23,547 bases of DNA from Bacteroidota bacterium (GCA_023457535.1 JAEWLN010000193.1:1-23547); one strand, 5' to 3'; counted from the stretch's first letter, positions 16,124 through 23,288 are shown. The notes: generated by a model not told the origin, from the sequence alone. Program-made: numbers and translations.

Positions 16124-16131
16124 CAAAGGTA
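16124..16131 (-). promoter_or_regulatory. -7 promoter box of the metallophosphoesterase gene
   Basis: On the minus strand TACCTTTG matches TAnnTTTG exactly, 18 nt upstream of the ATG at 16105. Confidence 0.65.
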
Positions 16132-16160
16132 GCCAATTGGTTTTATTCCGGTTTGCCCCG

Positions 16161-16209
16161 ATTCGACATTCGACGCTCGACATTCGACCTTCGACGTTCG
16201 ACATCCAAC
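16161..16209. repeat. Heptamer tandem repeat, seven copies of NTTCGAC
   Basis: Seven successive 7-nt units: attcgac, attcgac, gctcgac, attcgac, cttcgac, gttcgac, atccaac. The third and last are degenerate. It lies in the 147-nt spacer between the divergent metallophosphoesterase and truA promoters, and is read as a repetitive peptide in a spurious upstream extension of the former. Confidence 0.9.
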
Positions 16210-16252
16210 TTTTCATCCCCACTATTAACATTTTCTTACACCATTAAATCGC

Positions 16253-16260
16253 TATCTTTG
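16253..16260 (+). promoter_or_regulatory. -7 promoter box of truA
   Basis: TATCTTTG matches TAnnTTTG and lies 20 nt before the TTG start codon of truA. Confidence 0.65.
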
Positions 16261-16280
16261 CGTGTCAAAAAATCTGATCC

Positions 16281-17084
16281 TTGCGATACTTCGTCGAATT
16301 TGCCTATAACGGCGCGGCCTATTGCGGCTGGCAAAAACAACCCGATGCCGTCACGGTACAGGGCACGCTCGAAAAAGCGCTGTCGATGGTTTTGCGCACC
16401 CCGATAGCACTCACCGGCGCCGGCCGTACCGATACCGGCGTTCACGCGCGGCAGCAGTTTGCGCACTTCGACCACGATGGTTTTGACGTTGAAAAACTTA
16501 CCTATGCGATCAATGCCGTGCTGCCCAAGTCGATCGCCGTTCGCGCGTTCCATGCGATGCCCGATGGGGCCCATGCGCGGTTTGATGCCAGAAAACGCAC
16601 GTACGAATACCACATCCATCGGTTTAAAGATCCGTTTTTGAACGATTTCAGCTTTCAGTATTTGTTCCCGCTCGATGTTGAAAAGATGAACACGGCCGCG
16701 GCCTTACTCTGCGATTATTCTGATTTTGAATGTTTTTCAAAAGTCAAGACCGATGTGCGCACGTTCATTTGCCATATTACCCATGCACAGTGGACGCAAA
16801 CGCAGGGGCGGCTCGTATTTACGATATCGGCAGACCGGTTTTTGCGCAACATGGTGCGGGCCATTGTAGGAACGCTGATTGATGTGGGGCTCGGGAAAAG
16901 ATCGGTGGAGGATTTTAAGCAAGTCATTGCCAGCAAGCATCGCAGCCAGGCGGGATTTTCAGTGCCTGCCCATGGGTTGTACCTGACCGGGATAAGCTAC
17001 GGTGACCTGGACCCTAGCCCTGATGGCAGCGGCATCCTTTTGCGCAGCGCAGCAGCAAAAGATACAGCGGACAGCAGGAAATAG
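16281..17084 (+). CDS. truA: tRNA pseudouridine(38-40) synthase TruA, with an unusual C-terminal tail
   Basis: 267 aa. The start is TTG at 16281, because an in-frame TGA stands at 16275 and the conserved beginning RYFVEFAYNGAAYCGWQ must be included. The catalytic Asp51 lies in GAGRTDTGVHA, and the second half has the usual FLRNMVRAIVGTLIDVG segment. It isomerises uridines 38-40 of the tRNA anticodon arm. The normal end of the family is around YLTGISY (about residue 240). The last 25 or so residues (from about DPSPDGSG) and the stop codon are supplied by a copy of a dispersed structured element, so this tail is probably not part of the ancestral protein. An ABC exporter follows after 70 nt. 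Confidence 0.95.
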   Translation: MRYFVEFAYNGAAYCGWQKQPDAVTVQGTLEKALSMVLRTPIALTGAGRTDTGVHARQQFAHFDHDGFDVEKLTYAINAVLPKSIAVRAFHAMPDGAHARFDARKRTYEYHIHRFKDPFLNDFSFQYLFPLDVEKMNTAAALLCDYSDFECFSKVKTDVRTFICHITHAQWTQTQGRLVFTISADRFLRNMVRAIVGTLIDVGLGKRSVEDFKQVIASKHRSQAGFSVPAHGLYLTGISYGDLDPSPDGSGILLRSAAAKDTADSRK

Positions 17085-17090
17085 CTCCAA
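17011..17090 (+). ncRNA. Dispersed structured element, copy A (overlaps the 3' end of truA)
   Basis: About 80 nt homologous to 21286-21375. Shared blocks include TAGCCC-GAT-GCAG-GG-ATCCTTTT on the left and AAAAGAT, CGGA-AGC-GGAAA-AGCTCC on the right. Pairings: AGC 17016-17018 with GCT 17084-17086; CCTG 17019-17022 with CAGG 17075-17078; ATC(C)TTTTGC 17034-17043 with GCAAAAGAT 17055-17063 around a variable loop. The element contains the truA stop codon. It may belong to a known flavobacterial RNA motif such as Rfam Flavo-1, which I cannot test here. Confidence 0.6.
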
Positions 17091-17154
17091 ATAAATTTTA
17101 AAAACTAAATACCGATTCCACATTTCAAATCTGAATATTAAAACCTGAGATCAC

Positions 17155-18921
17155 TTGAAAGCCAAAGCATTCGACATACAAATTTTTAAACGCATCCTTG
17201 AATATACCAGGCCCTACCAATCGCGCTATTATGCCGTGGTGGCCTTTGCGATCGCACTCTCCGGGTTTGCCGCGCTCAGGCCTTACCTGCTCAAGGAAAC
17301 CGTCGATGCGTACATAGGGCCCAAAGACCAGCACGGTTTGCTGCTTTATATTACCATGATGGGCGTGGTGTTGCTCTTTGAGGTGCTTTCCCAGTTTTAT
17401 TTTGTGTATTGGGCCAATTGGCTCGGGCAGGACATTATCAAGGACATCCGCATCAAATTGTTCAAACACATGCTTTCGTTCCGGATGCAGTATTACGACA
17501 ATGCGCCGGTAGGACAGCTCGTGACGCGATCCGTATCAGACATCGAAGCCATCGCGCGCATTTTCAGCCAGGGACTTTTTATGATCATCAGCGATTTGCT
17601 CAAAATGATCGTCGTGCTGCTCTTTATGTTCTACATGAACTGGAAACTGACGTGGATCGTTATTGTGGCCATGCCGGTATTGGTTTACGTCACGCGCATC
17701 TTTCAACGCAAAATGCAGCTTGCGTTCGAAGAAGTGCGCACCCAGATTGCCGCGATGAATACATTTGTGCAAGAGCGCGTTACAGGCATGAAGATCGTGC
17801 AATTGTTTAACCGCGAGGACATCGAGGCCGACAAATTTCGCGAGATCAACGCCAAGCACAAAAAAGCGTGGATCAAGACCATTTTGTACAACTCGATCTT
17901 TTTCCCTATTGCCGACATCATTTCCTCGTTCACCCTTGGATTTGTCGTCTTGTACGGCGGGATCAACATCCTGCACGGCGATACGCTGACCACGTTCGGG
18001 GATTTGTTTTCCTATACGATGTTCATTTCGATGCTGTTCAACCCGCTGCGCCAGATTGCCGACAAGTTCAACGAAATGCAGATGGGCATGATTGCGGCCA
18101 ACCGCGTCTTTGAGATCCTGGACACCAGCAGCCATATCCAGGATACCGGCACGCACCAGGCACCGGTTTTTGAGGGTGCGATCCAGTTTCGCCACGTGCA
18201 CTTTGGGTATCTTGAAAACGAAGAGGTCATCAAAGGGATTTCACTCGATGTCAAGCCAGGCGAAACCATTGCCATTGTTGGGGCCACAGGCGCGGGTAAA
18301 TCGACGATCATCAACCTGCTCAACCGGTTTTACGAAATCAACAGCGGCGAGATTTGCATCGACGGCAAAAACATTCGCGAATACACGCTTTCATCGATCC
18401 GCAAACAAATCGCCGTCGTGTTGCAGGACGTGTTTTTGTTTGCCGATACGATCCTGGCCAACATCACGCTCAACAATCCCGATATTTCGCGACAGGACGT
18501 TATTGCGGCGGCGCAAAAGATCGGCGTGCACGAATTCATCGAGCGGTTGCCGGGCGGATACGACTACAATGTCAAGGAACGCGGCGTGATGCTTTCATCG
18601 GGGCAGCGGCAGCTGATAGCGTTTTTGCGCGCGTATGTTTCCGATCCGAGCATTCTGATCCTTGACGAGGCCACTTCGTCCGTGGATACGTATTCAGAGG
18701 AGCTGATCCAACGCGCCACTGAGACCATTACCACCGGGCGGACGTCCATTGTGATCGCCCACCGTTTGGCCACCATCATCAATGCCGACAAGATCGTGGT
18801 CATGGACAAAGGGCTTATCGTGGAGCAGGGCACGCATACAGAACTGCTTGGGCGCACTGACGGCTATTACCGCAATTTGTATTATTCGCAGTTTCTCGTG
18901 GCCGAAAAGCTGGGCGAATAA
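17155..18921 (+). CDS. MsbA-like ABC exporter, fused membrane and ATPase domains
   Basis: 588 aa. The start is TTG at 17155, since an in-frame TGA is at 17146 and the next Met would remove the first membrane helix. Six membrane helices occupy residues about 25-300. The ATPase domain has Walker A GATGAGKST (376-384), Q-loop VVLQD (421-425), signature LSSGQ (480-484, in place of LSGGQ), Walker B LILDE (501-505) and switch His536 in AHRLAT. Half-transporter architecture, so it works as a homodimer or heterodimer in the inner membrane. The substrate (lipid or drug) cannot be deduced. Located between truA and lpdA with no -7 box of its own seen, so it may be read through from truA. Confidence 0.93.
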   Translation: MKAKAFDIQIFKRILEYTRPYQSRYYAVVAFAIALSGFAALRPYLLKETVDAYIGPKDQHGLLLYITMMGVVLLFEVLSQFYFVYWANWLGQDIIKDIRIKLFKHMLSFRMQYYDNAPVGQLVTRSVSDIEAIARIFSQGLFMIISDLLKMIVVLLFMFYMNWKLTWIVIVAMPVLVYVTRIFQRKMQLAFEEVRTQIAAMNTFVQERVTGMKIVQLFNREDIEADKFREINAKHKKAWIKTILYNSIFFPIADIISSFTLGFVVLYGGINILHGDTLTTFGDLFSYTMFISMLFNPLRQIADKFNEMQMGMIAANRVFEILDTSSHIQDTGTHQAPVFEGAIQFRHVHFGYLENEEVIKGISLDVKPGETIAIVGATGAGKSTIINLLNRFYEINSGEICIDGKNIREYTLSSIRKQIAVVLQDVFLFADTILANITLNNPDISRQDVIAAAQKIGVHEFIERLPGGYDYNVKERGVMLSSGQRQLIAFLRAYVSDPSILILDEATSSVDTYSEELIQRATETITTGRTSIVIAHRLATIINADKIVVMDKGLIVEQGTHTELLGRTDGYYRNLYYSQFLVAEKLGE

Positions 18922-18975
18922 AACTTCAGGGCGCGTTTTTCAATCACCAAATAAATGCCTAATTTCGTACCGCAA

Positions 18976-18983
18976 TATTTTTG
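18976..18983 (+). promoter_or_regulatory. -7 promoter box of lpdA
   Basis: TATTTTTG matches TAnnTTTG, 18 nt upstream of the lpdA ATG. No TTG -33 element at the usual spacing. Confidence 0.55.
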
Positions 18984-19001
18984 ACCATAAAATAATTCAT
19001 C

Positions 19002-20387
19002 ATGAAATACGACATCATCGTTTTAGGAAGCGGCCCGGGCGGATACGTGGCGGCCATCAGGGCTTCACAACTCGGCTTTAAAACGGCCATTATCGAAAAG
19101 GAACATCTGGGCGGCATTTGCCTTAACTGGGGTTGTATCCCCACCAAGGCGCTTTTGAAATCGGCGCAGGTTTTCGATTACCTCAAGCACGCTTCCGATT
19201 ACGGCATTACTGTAAACGGCTATGACAAGGATTTCAACGCGATGATCCAACGCTCGCGCGGCGTGGCCGATGGCATGAGCAAGGGCATCCAGTTTTTGAT
19301 GAAAAAGAACAAGATCGACGTGATCGACGGCGCGGGCAAGCTCAAACCTGGGAAAAAGGTCGACGTGATCCGGGACGGTAACACCACAGAATATTCCGCA
19401 GACCACATCATCATTGCCACGGGTGCGCGTTCACGCGAATTGCCGAACCTGCCGCAGGATGGCAAAAAAGTGATCGGGTACCGCCAGGCGATGAATTTGC
19501 CTGAGCAACCCAAATCGATGATTGTCGTCGGATCCGGGGCCATTGGCGTTGAGTTCGCGCATTTTTACAACTCGATCGGAACTGAAGTGACCATTGTGGA
19601 ATTCCTGCCGAACATCGTGCCGCTCGAAGATGAAGACATCTCCAAACAAATGGAGCGCTCGATGAAAAAGGCCGGGCTCAAGATCATGACCAATTCGTCC
19701 GTGGAGCGCATCGATACGAGTGGAAACGGCGTCAAGGCGTTCGTCAAAACGGCCAAAGGCGAAGAAGTGCTCGAAGCTGACGTACTTTTGTCTGCCGTTG
19801 GGATTAAAACCAATATCGAGAACATCGGACTCGAGGAATGTGGCATCGCAACGGACCGCGACAAAATTCTGGTCAACGATTTCTACCAGACCAATATTCC
19901 GGGTTATTACGCCATTGGCGATGTGGTTCCGGGCCCTGCGCTGGCACACGTAGCATCTGCCGAGGGAATTACGTGCGTGGAGAAGATCGCCGGATTGCAC
20001 GTGGACAAAATCGACTATGGCAACATTCCGGGTTGTACGTACGCCTCGCCAGAGATTGCTTCTGTAGGGCTGACCGAAAAACAAGCCAAGGAAAAAGGAT
20101 ACGAACTCAAAATTGGGAAATTCCCGTTCTCTGCCTCAGGTAAGGCCAAAGCAGCGGGCACTCCGGATGGGTTTGTGAAGGTAATTTTTGATGCCAAATA
20201 TGGCGAATGGCTTGGCTGCCACATGATTGGCGCCGGCGTGACCGATATGATCGCCGAGGCTGTTGTAGCGCGTAAACTCGAAACCACCGGACATGAAATC
20301 ATCAAATCCATACACCCGCACCCGACAATGAGCGAGGCGGTGATGGAGGCTGCCGCCGACGCGTACGGCGAGGTAATTCACCTTTAA
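19002..20387 (+). CDS. lpdA: Dihydrolipoyl dehydrogenase (E3)
   Basis: 461 aa, the family's standard length. FAD-binding GSGPGGYVAA is at 9-18. The redox disulfide is Cys40-Cys45 in GGICLNWGCIPTKAL. A second Rossmann motif, VGSGAIGVEFAHFY, binds NAD. The C-terminal catalytic pair is His440 and Glu445 in HPHPTMSEAV, contributed to the partner subunit of the homodimer. It reoxidises the lipoyl groups of pyruvate and 2-oxoglutarate dehydrogenases or the glycine cleavage system. No E1 or E2 genes are nearby, so this is a stand-alone copy with its own promoter and terminator. Confidence 0.97.
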   Translation: MKYDIIVLGSGPGGYVAAIRASQLGFKTAIIEKEHLGGICLNWGCIPTKALLKSAQVFDYLKHASDYGITVNGYDKDFNAMIQRSRGVADGMSKGIQFLMKKNKIDVIDGAGKLKPGKKVDVIRDGNTTEYSADHIIIATGARSRELPNLPQDGKKVIGYRQAMNLPEQPKSMIVVGSGAIGVEFAHFYNSIGTEVTIVEFLPNIVPLEDEDISKQMERSMKKAGLKIMTNSSVERIDTSGNGVKAFVKTAKGEEVLEADVLLSAVGIKTNIENIGLEECGIATDRDKILVNDFYQTNIPGYYAIGDVVPGPALAHVASAEGITCVEKIAGLHVDKIDYGNIPGCTYASPEIASVGLTEKQAKEKGYELKIGKFPFSASGKAKAAGTPDGFVKVIFDAKYGEWLGCHMIGAGVTDMIAEAVVARKLETTGHEIIKSIHPHPTMSEAVMEAAADAYGEVIHL

Positions 20388-20412
20388 TCGCATTATCATT
20401 TTTGATTCATAG

Positions 20413-20443
20413 AATCCGTTTTGTGTCACAGAACGGATTTTTT
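20413..20443 (+). terminator. Rho-independent terminator after lpdA
   Basis: AATCCGTT pairs with AACGGATT and the pairing continues inward through four more pairs to a 3-nt loop, giving about 12 bp, followed by six T. It marks the boundary between the housekeeping block and the repeat array. Confidence 0.9.
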
Positions 20444-20590
20444 GTTTCTGACGCCCACATGAATCGGAATTGTAAAAAGTTATTCTTTGGGAATTTAAGT
20501 GCGGCGAGGCAAATGCGATCAGCTTTTGGCGAGCTTCTGAATGCGTTGGATTCCCAATGGAGATGAAATGGAATTGTAGAAGGTTTCTCT

Positions 20591-20631
20591 AAACCCGAGC
20601 CGAAGGTAAACTGAACGACCAAGGAGTTAAT
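20591..20631. repeat. 41-nt optional module, copy 1 of 3
   Basis: It starts AAACCCGAGCCGAAGG and ends AAGGAGTTAAT, inserted exactly between the unit end GGTTTCTCT and the linker TTGGG. With the preceding bases it can form GGTTT-CTCT-AAACC. Confidence 0.85.
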
Positions 20632-20840
20632 TTGGGGTTTTATGTGCGGCGAGGCAAATGCGAATAGCTTTTGGCGAGCTTCTGAATGCATCGGATTCCA
20701 ATGGACATGAAACGGAATTGTAAAAGGTTTCTCTTTGGGAATTTACTTGTGGCGAGGCAAATGCGAATAGCTTTTGGCGAGCTTCTGAATGCGTTGGATT
20801 CCCAATGGAGATGAAATGGAATTGGAAAAGTTTTCTCTTT

Positions 20841-20881
20841 AAACCCGAGCCGAAGGTAAACTGAATGACCAAGGAGTTAAT
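20841..20881. repeat. 41-nt optional module, copy 2 of 3
   Basis: Nearly identical to copy 1 (one difference seen, GAATGACC for GAACGACC), at the same position within the unit. Confidence 0.85.
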
Positions 20882-20985
20882 TTGGGGTTTTATGTGGGGC
20901 GAGGCAAATGCGGTCAGCTTTTGGCGAGCTTCTTAATGCGTTGGATTCCCAATTGACAGCAAACGGAATTGCAAAAGGTTTCTCT

Positions 20986-21026
20986 AAACCCGAGCCGAAA
21001 GTAAACTGAACGACCAAGGAGTTAAT
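20986..21026. repeat. 41-nt optional module, copy 3 of 3
   Basis: Differs from copy 1 at CCGAAAG for CCGAAGG; same position within the unit. Confidence 0.85.
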
Positions 21027-21285
21027 TTGGGATTTTATGTGTGGCGAGCCAAATGCGAATAGCTTTTGGCGAGCTTCTGAATGCGTTGGATTCCTTGGAC
21101 ATGAAACGGAAAAGTAAAAGTTATTCTTTGGGAATTTACTTGTGGCAAGCCAAATGCGAATAGCTTTTGGCGAGCTTCTGAATGCATTGGATTCCAATGG
21201 ACATGAAACGGAATGGTAAAAGGTTTCTCTTTGGGATTTTACTTGTGGCGAGCCAAATGCGATCAGCTTTTGGCGAGCTTCCACG

Positions 21286-21375
21286 ACTTAGCCCCGATTG
21301 CAGTGGAAATCCTTTTAAAGTTCCGGGGGCGGGGACTTTAAAAGATTGCAACGGAAAGCGGGAAAAAGCTCCAAA
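21286..21375 (+). ncRNA. Dispersed structured element, copy B (upstream of the recombinase)
   Basis: About 90 nt homologous to 17011-17090. It starts just where the last repeat unit is cut. Pairings: AGC 21290-21292 with GCT 21368-21370; CCCG 21293-21296 with CGGG 21359-21362; and a central hairpin CTTTTAAAGTTCC 21312-21324 with GGGGACTTTAAAAG 21331-21344 (one T-G pair). The stems are kept although their bases differ from copy A. It ends about 65 nt before the recombinase ATG, so it could lie in the leader or supply a recombination substrate. Confidence 0.6.
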
Positions 21376-21404
21376 AAAAAAGATAATCGCAGCGCAATTT
21401 TATG

Positions 21405-21412
21405 TATATTAG
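21405..21412 (+). promoter_or_regulatory. Possible -7 box of the recombinase gene
   Basis: TATATTAG matches TAnnTTTG with one mismatch and lies 26 nt before the ATG at 21439. Weak evidence. Confidence 0.3.
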
Positions 21413-21438
21413 CGCATTATACGCCAAAAAGATCCGTT

Positions 21439-22596
21439 ATGCCGCCTTCTTCCCTGCCTTTGGTCACGCTCGATCGCGCGTTTCACCGACAAAAAGAAAT
21501 CATCCGTTTCAATTTTCGCACCGACCGCGGCGTTAAGGCGCTCGTCCAAGAAGGCTGTCATGCCCAATGGAGTCAGACGCGTCAGTTCTGGTATGTGGAT
21601 TACACGCCGGAAAATAAGGCTTTTATATTGGAATTCCTGGGTCGGCACGTTTTTGTCGACGCCTCGGCACTGGAGCAAACCGAGCGACGCAGCCACCAGA
21701 ATCTACACGATATCGAGCTGCCACCGCAAACCGTGGCGCATATAGAGCGTTTCCGGAAGTGGATGCTGACCAAGCGCTATTCGGATTCGACGGTGCTTAC
21801 GTACAGCAGTATGGTGACGTTTTTTTGCAAATACCTTATACGCCGTAATTGTACCGAACTTTCGCCAATGATCGTAGCGCGGTTCAACTATGAATTTATC
21901 GTCTACCCGCAAAAGTCGATCTCCTACCAGAACCAGGCCATCAATGCGATCAAACAATATTTTGAATACCGTGGGATTGAAGTGGAAATTGGCGAAATCG
22001 AACGGCCCAAACGCGAAAAGAAATTGCCCACCGTGCTAAGCCTTGAGGAAGTCAACCGAATCATTTCGTCGGCGTACAATTTGCGGCATAAAGCGCTGCT
22101 GTGCCTTATTTATTCAGGTGGTTTCAGGCTCAGCGAGGCAATCCATCTGAAACTTTGCGATATCGACAGCGAGCGGATGTTGATACACATCAAAGCCGCT
22201 AAAGGCCGCAAGGACCGGTATACGCTTTTGTCGCAGAAGGCGCTGCTGATCTTGCGCGAATACTGCAATGTTTACACCCCAAAAATGTATTTGTTTGAAG
22301 GGGCCAATGGACAGCCCTACTCGCCCAGGTCCGTTCAGAGTGTGGTAAAAATAGCCGTTACACGGGCCGGCATCGCCAAACGCATCACCCCGCACAGTCT
22401 GCGCCACAGTTTTGCGACGCATCTGCTGGAAAACGGCACGGATTTGCGCTATATCCAAAATCTGCTTGGGCACAACAGCCCCAAAACCACGATGATCTAC
22501 ACGCATGTCAGCGACATGGCAGTACAAAAAATCCGCAATCCTTTCGACCTGATGGAATTGAATCCAATCCCGCGCAGCAATGAACTGAATTTTTAG
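21439..22596 (+). CDS. Tyrosine recombinase (XerC/D-like, phage integrase family)
   Basis: 385 aa from the ATG at 21439; an ATG at 21346 would start inside the structured element and is unlikely. Residues 1-90 are an extra N-terminal domain, 95-185 the SAM-like core-binding domain, and 198-365 the catalytic domain. The complete catalytic set is visible: Arg230 (SGGFRLSEA), Lys258 (KGRKDRY), His319 and Arg322 (HSLRHSFATHLL), His345 (LLGHNS) and the nucleophile Tyr354 (TMIYTHVS). It should therefore be active in breaking and joining DNA at specific sites. It lies directly beside a tandem repeat array and is followed by foreign-looking sequence. The N-terminal domain is larger than in XerC or XerD, so it is probably not the chromosome-dimer resolvase. 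The ends it acts on are unknown. Confidence 0.95.
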   Translation: MPPSSLPLVTLDRAFHRQKEIIRFNFRTDRGVKALVQEGCHAQWSQTRQFWYVDYTPENKAFILEFLGRHVFVDASALEQTERRSHQNLHDIELPPQTVAHIERFRKWMLTKRYSDSTVLTYSSMVTFFCKYLIRRNCTELSPMIVARFNYEFIVYPQKSISYQNQAINAIKQYFEYRGIEVEIGEIERPKREKKLPTVLSLEEVNRIISSAYNLRHKALLCLIYSGGFRLSEAIHLKLCDIDSERMLIHIKAAKGRKDRYTLLSQKALLILREYCNVYTPKMYLFEGANGQPYSPRSVQSVVKIAVTRAGIAKRITPHSLRHSFATHLLENGTDLRYIQNLLGHNSPKTTMIYTHVSDMAVQKIRNPFDLMELNPIPRSNELNF

Positions 22597-22726
22597 TATA
22601 CTTGTAATTTATTATGCGCAACTTTCTTCGTATAAGGGATGGTTTGGGGGTGTTATGGGTGGTGGAGTTGCGTGGATAAATAAGTTGGCTGAAATTGCAG
22701 AGAATCTTGCAAGAAACAAACTTTAA
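22589..22726 (+). pseudogene. Orphan C-terminal tail of a lost larger gene (toxin-like by position)
   Basis: A frame open from the recombinase end to TAA at 22724 encodes a protein-like tail, YYAQLSSYKGWFGG then VMGGGVAWINKLAEIAENL, with no suitable start; the only ATG (22655) would give 23 residues. The Gly-rich stretch followed by an amphipathic helix looks like the end of a real protein, and the base composition falls toward that of the next gene. It ends 3 nt before the AT-rich gene, the spacing expected for co-translated toxin and immunity genes. I infer that the 5' part was lost by deletion or recombination at about 22600. The toxin identity is not shown by the sequence. Confidence 0.5.
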
Positions 22727-22729
22727 ACT

Positions 22730-23281
22730 ATGGGAGCATTTTATTCATTTGGGATAATTTTTAATAATCAAAATGATGCTGAAAAATGTAAAACCTTGTT
22801 CGCTAGTTGTAATTTGCAGCTAAGTGACAATACAAAAATTGAATCTCGAATTTTTATCGATGAATGTGACTATGAGATCAACAATTTAAAACAATATTCT
22901 TGCAGCATATTTCCGATTGGACTAGAACTTCCGGGATTAAACCGGAAACTCGTGCAAGCAAACTACTTTTGCGAAATAAGAAATCAATTATATTCTTTTC
23001 TTAAAGAGTTAAAAATAGAATTTAATTATGCTTGGTTTGAGTTCGAAGCCGCAGATATAATAAAAGATGAAAATCCATTGCCTAAAATCAAGGAAGATGG
23101 AATTGGAGAAGTAAATGGCGGAGATTTAAATGGATATTTCGCCGGTGTTGGCGACGGTAAACATTCTCCGAAAAGGGATCTCGACGGTTTTGTAATTTCA
23201 GAATCCCTTTATGAATCTTATCAATTAAATATAAAAGAATTTAAAACTTTTAAAGATGGTTATTTTTGGTTGCCGGTTTAA
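22730..23281 (+). CDS. Unknown 183-aa protein, AT-rich, immunity-gene-like by context
   Basis: 183 aa, no signal peptide and no membrane helix; soluble and acidic, with a mixed alpha/beta appearance. No family is recognised. Base composition is strikingly different from its neighbours: 13 G/C in the 60 bases at 22741-22800 and 11 in 22981-23040, against 30 in 22441-22500 within the recombinase. This points to recent transfer. It follows the orphan tail by 3 nt and is followed by a palindromic non-coding stretch. Small AT-rich genes placed directly after a toxin C-terminus are usually immunity genes; this is inference from position. It is intact with a normal ATG and stop. Confidence 0.65.
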   Translation: MGAFYSFGIIFNNQNDAEKCKTLFASCNLQLSDNTKIESRIFIDECDYEINNLKQYSCSIFPIGLELPGLNRKLVQANYFCEIRNQLYSFLKELKIEFNYAWFEFEAADIIKDENPLPKIKEDGIGEVNGGDLNGYFAGVGDGKHSPKRDLDGFVISESLYESYQLNIKEFKTFKDGYFWLPV

Positions 23282-23288
23282 TTAACAG

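Larger units (their letters stand above)
20453..21282. repeat. Tandem repeat array, 104-bp unit with optional 41-bp module
   Basis: This fills most of the 1.05-kb gap between lpdA and the recombinase. A partial unit (about 20453-20498) is followed by units starting at 20499, 20644, 20749, 20894, 21041, 21142 and 21245; the last is cut after GGCGAGCTTC at 21281. Spacings are about 145, 105, 145, 147, 101 and 103. The core of each unit contains GGCGAG-C-AAATGCG and then AGCTTTTGGCGAGCTTC, so GGCGAG...AATGCG occurs twice per unit. Units end with AAAAGGTTTCTCT. The spacing difference is a 41-nt module present in three linkers. No protein-coding gene is supported: unit lengths are not multiples of three and the minus-strand frames only echo the repeat. 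Confidence 0.92.

Noticed and set aside
20453..21282. CRISPR array
   Set aside because: The whole unit is conserved, with no short repeats separated by unique spacers, and there are no cas genes.
20453..21282. Classical integron attC array
   Set aside because: GTTGGAT inside the units fits GTTRRRY, but no matching RYYYAAC partner is found, there are no cassette genes between units, and the recombinase is read away from the array without a recognisable integron-specific domain.
20407..21351. Several minus-strand open frames across the repeat array with a recurring peptide (FRSSPKADRI, SEARQKLFAF)
   Set aside because: They are translations of the DNA repeat. Unit lengths (about 104 and 145) are not multiples of three, so the peptide appears in shifting frames, and no start or composition supports a gene.
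21346..21438. Earlier recombinase start at 21346
   Set aside because: It lies within the conserved structured element, and the added residues (KAGKSSKKK) do not look like part of the protein; the ATG at 21439 fits better.
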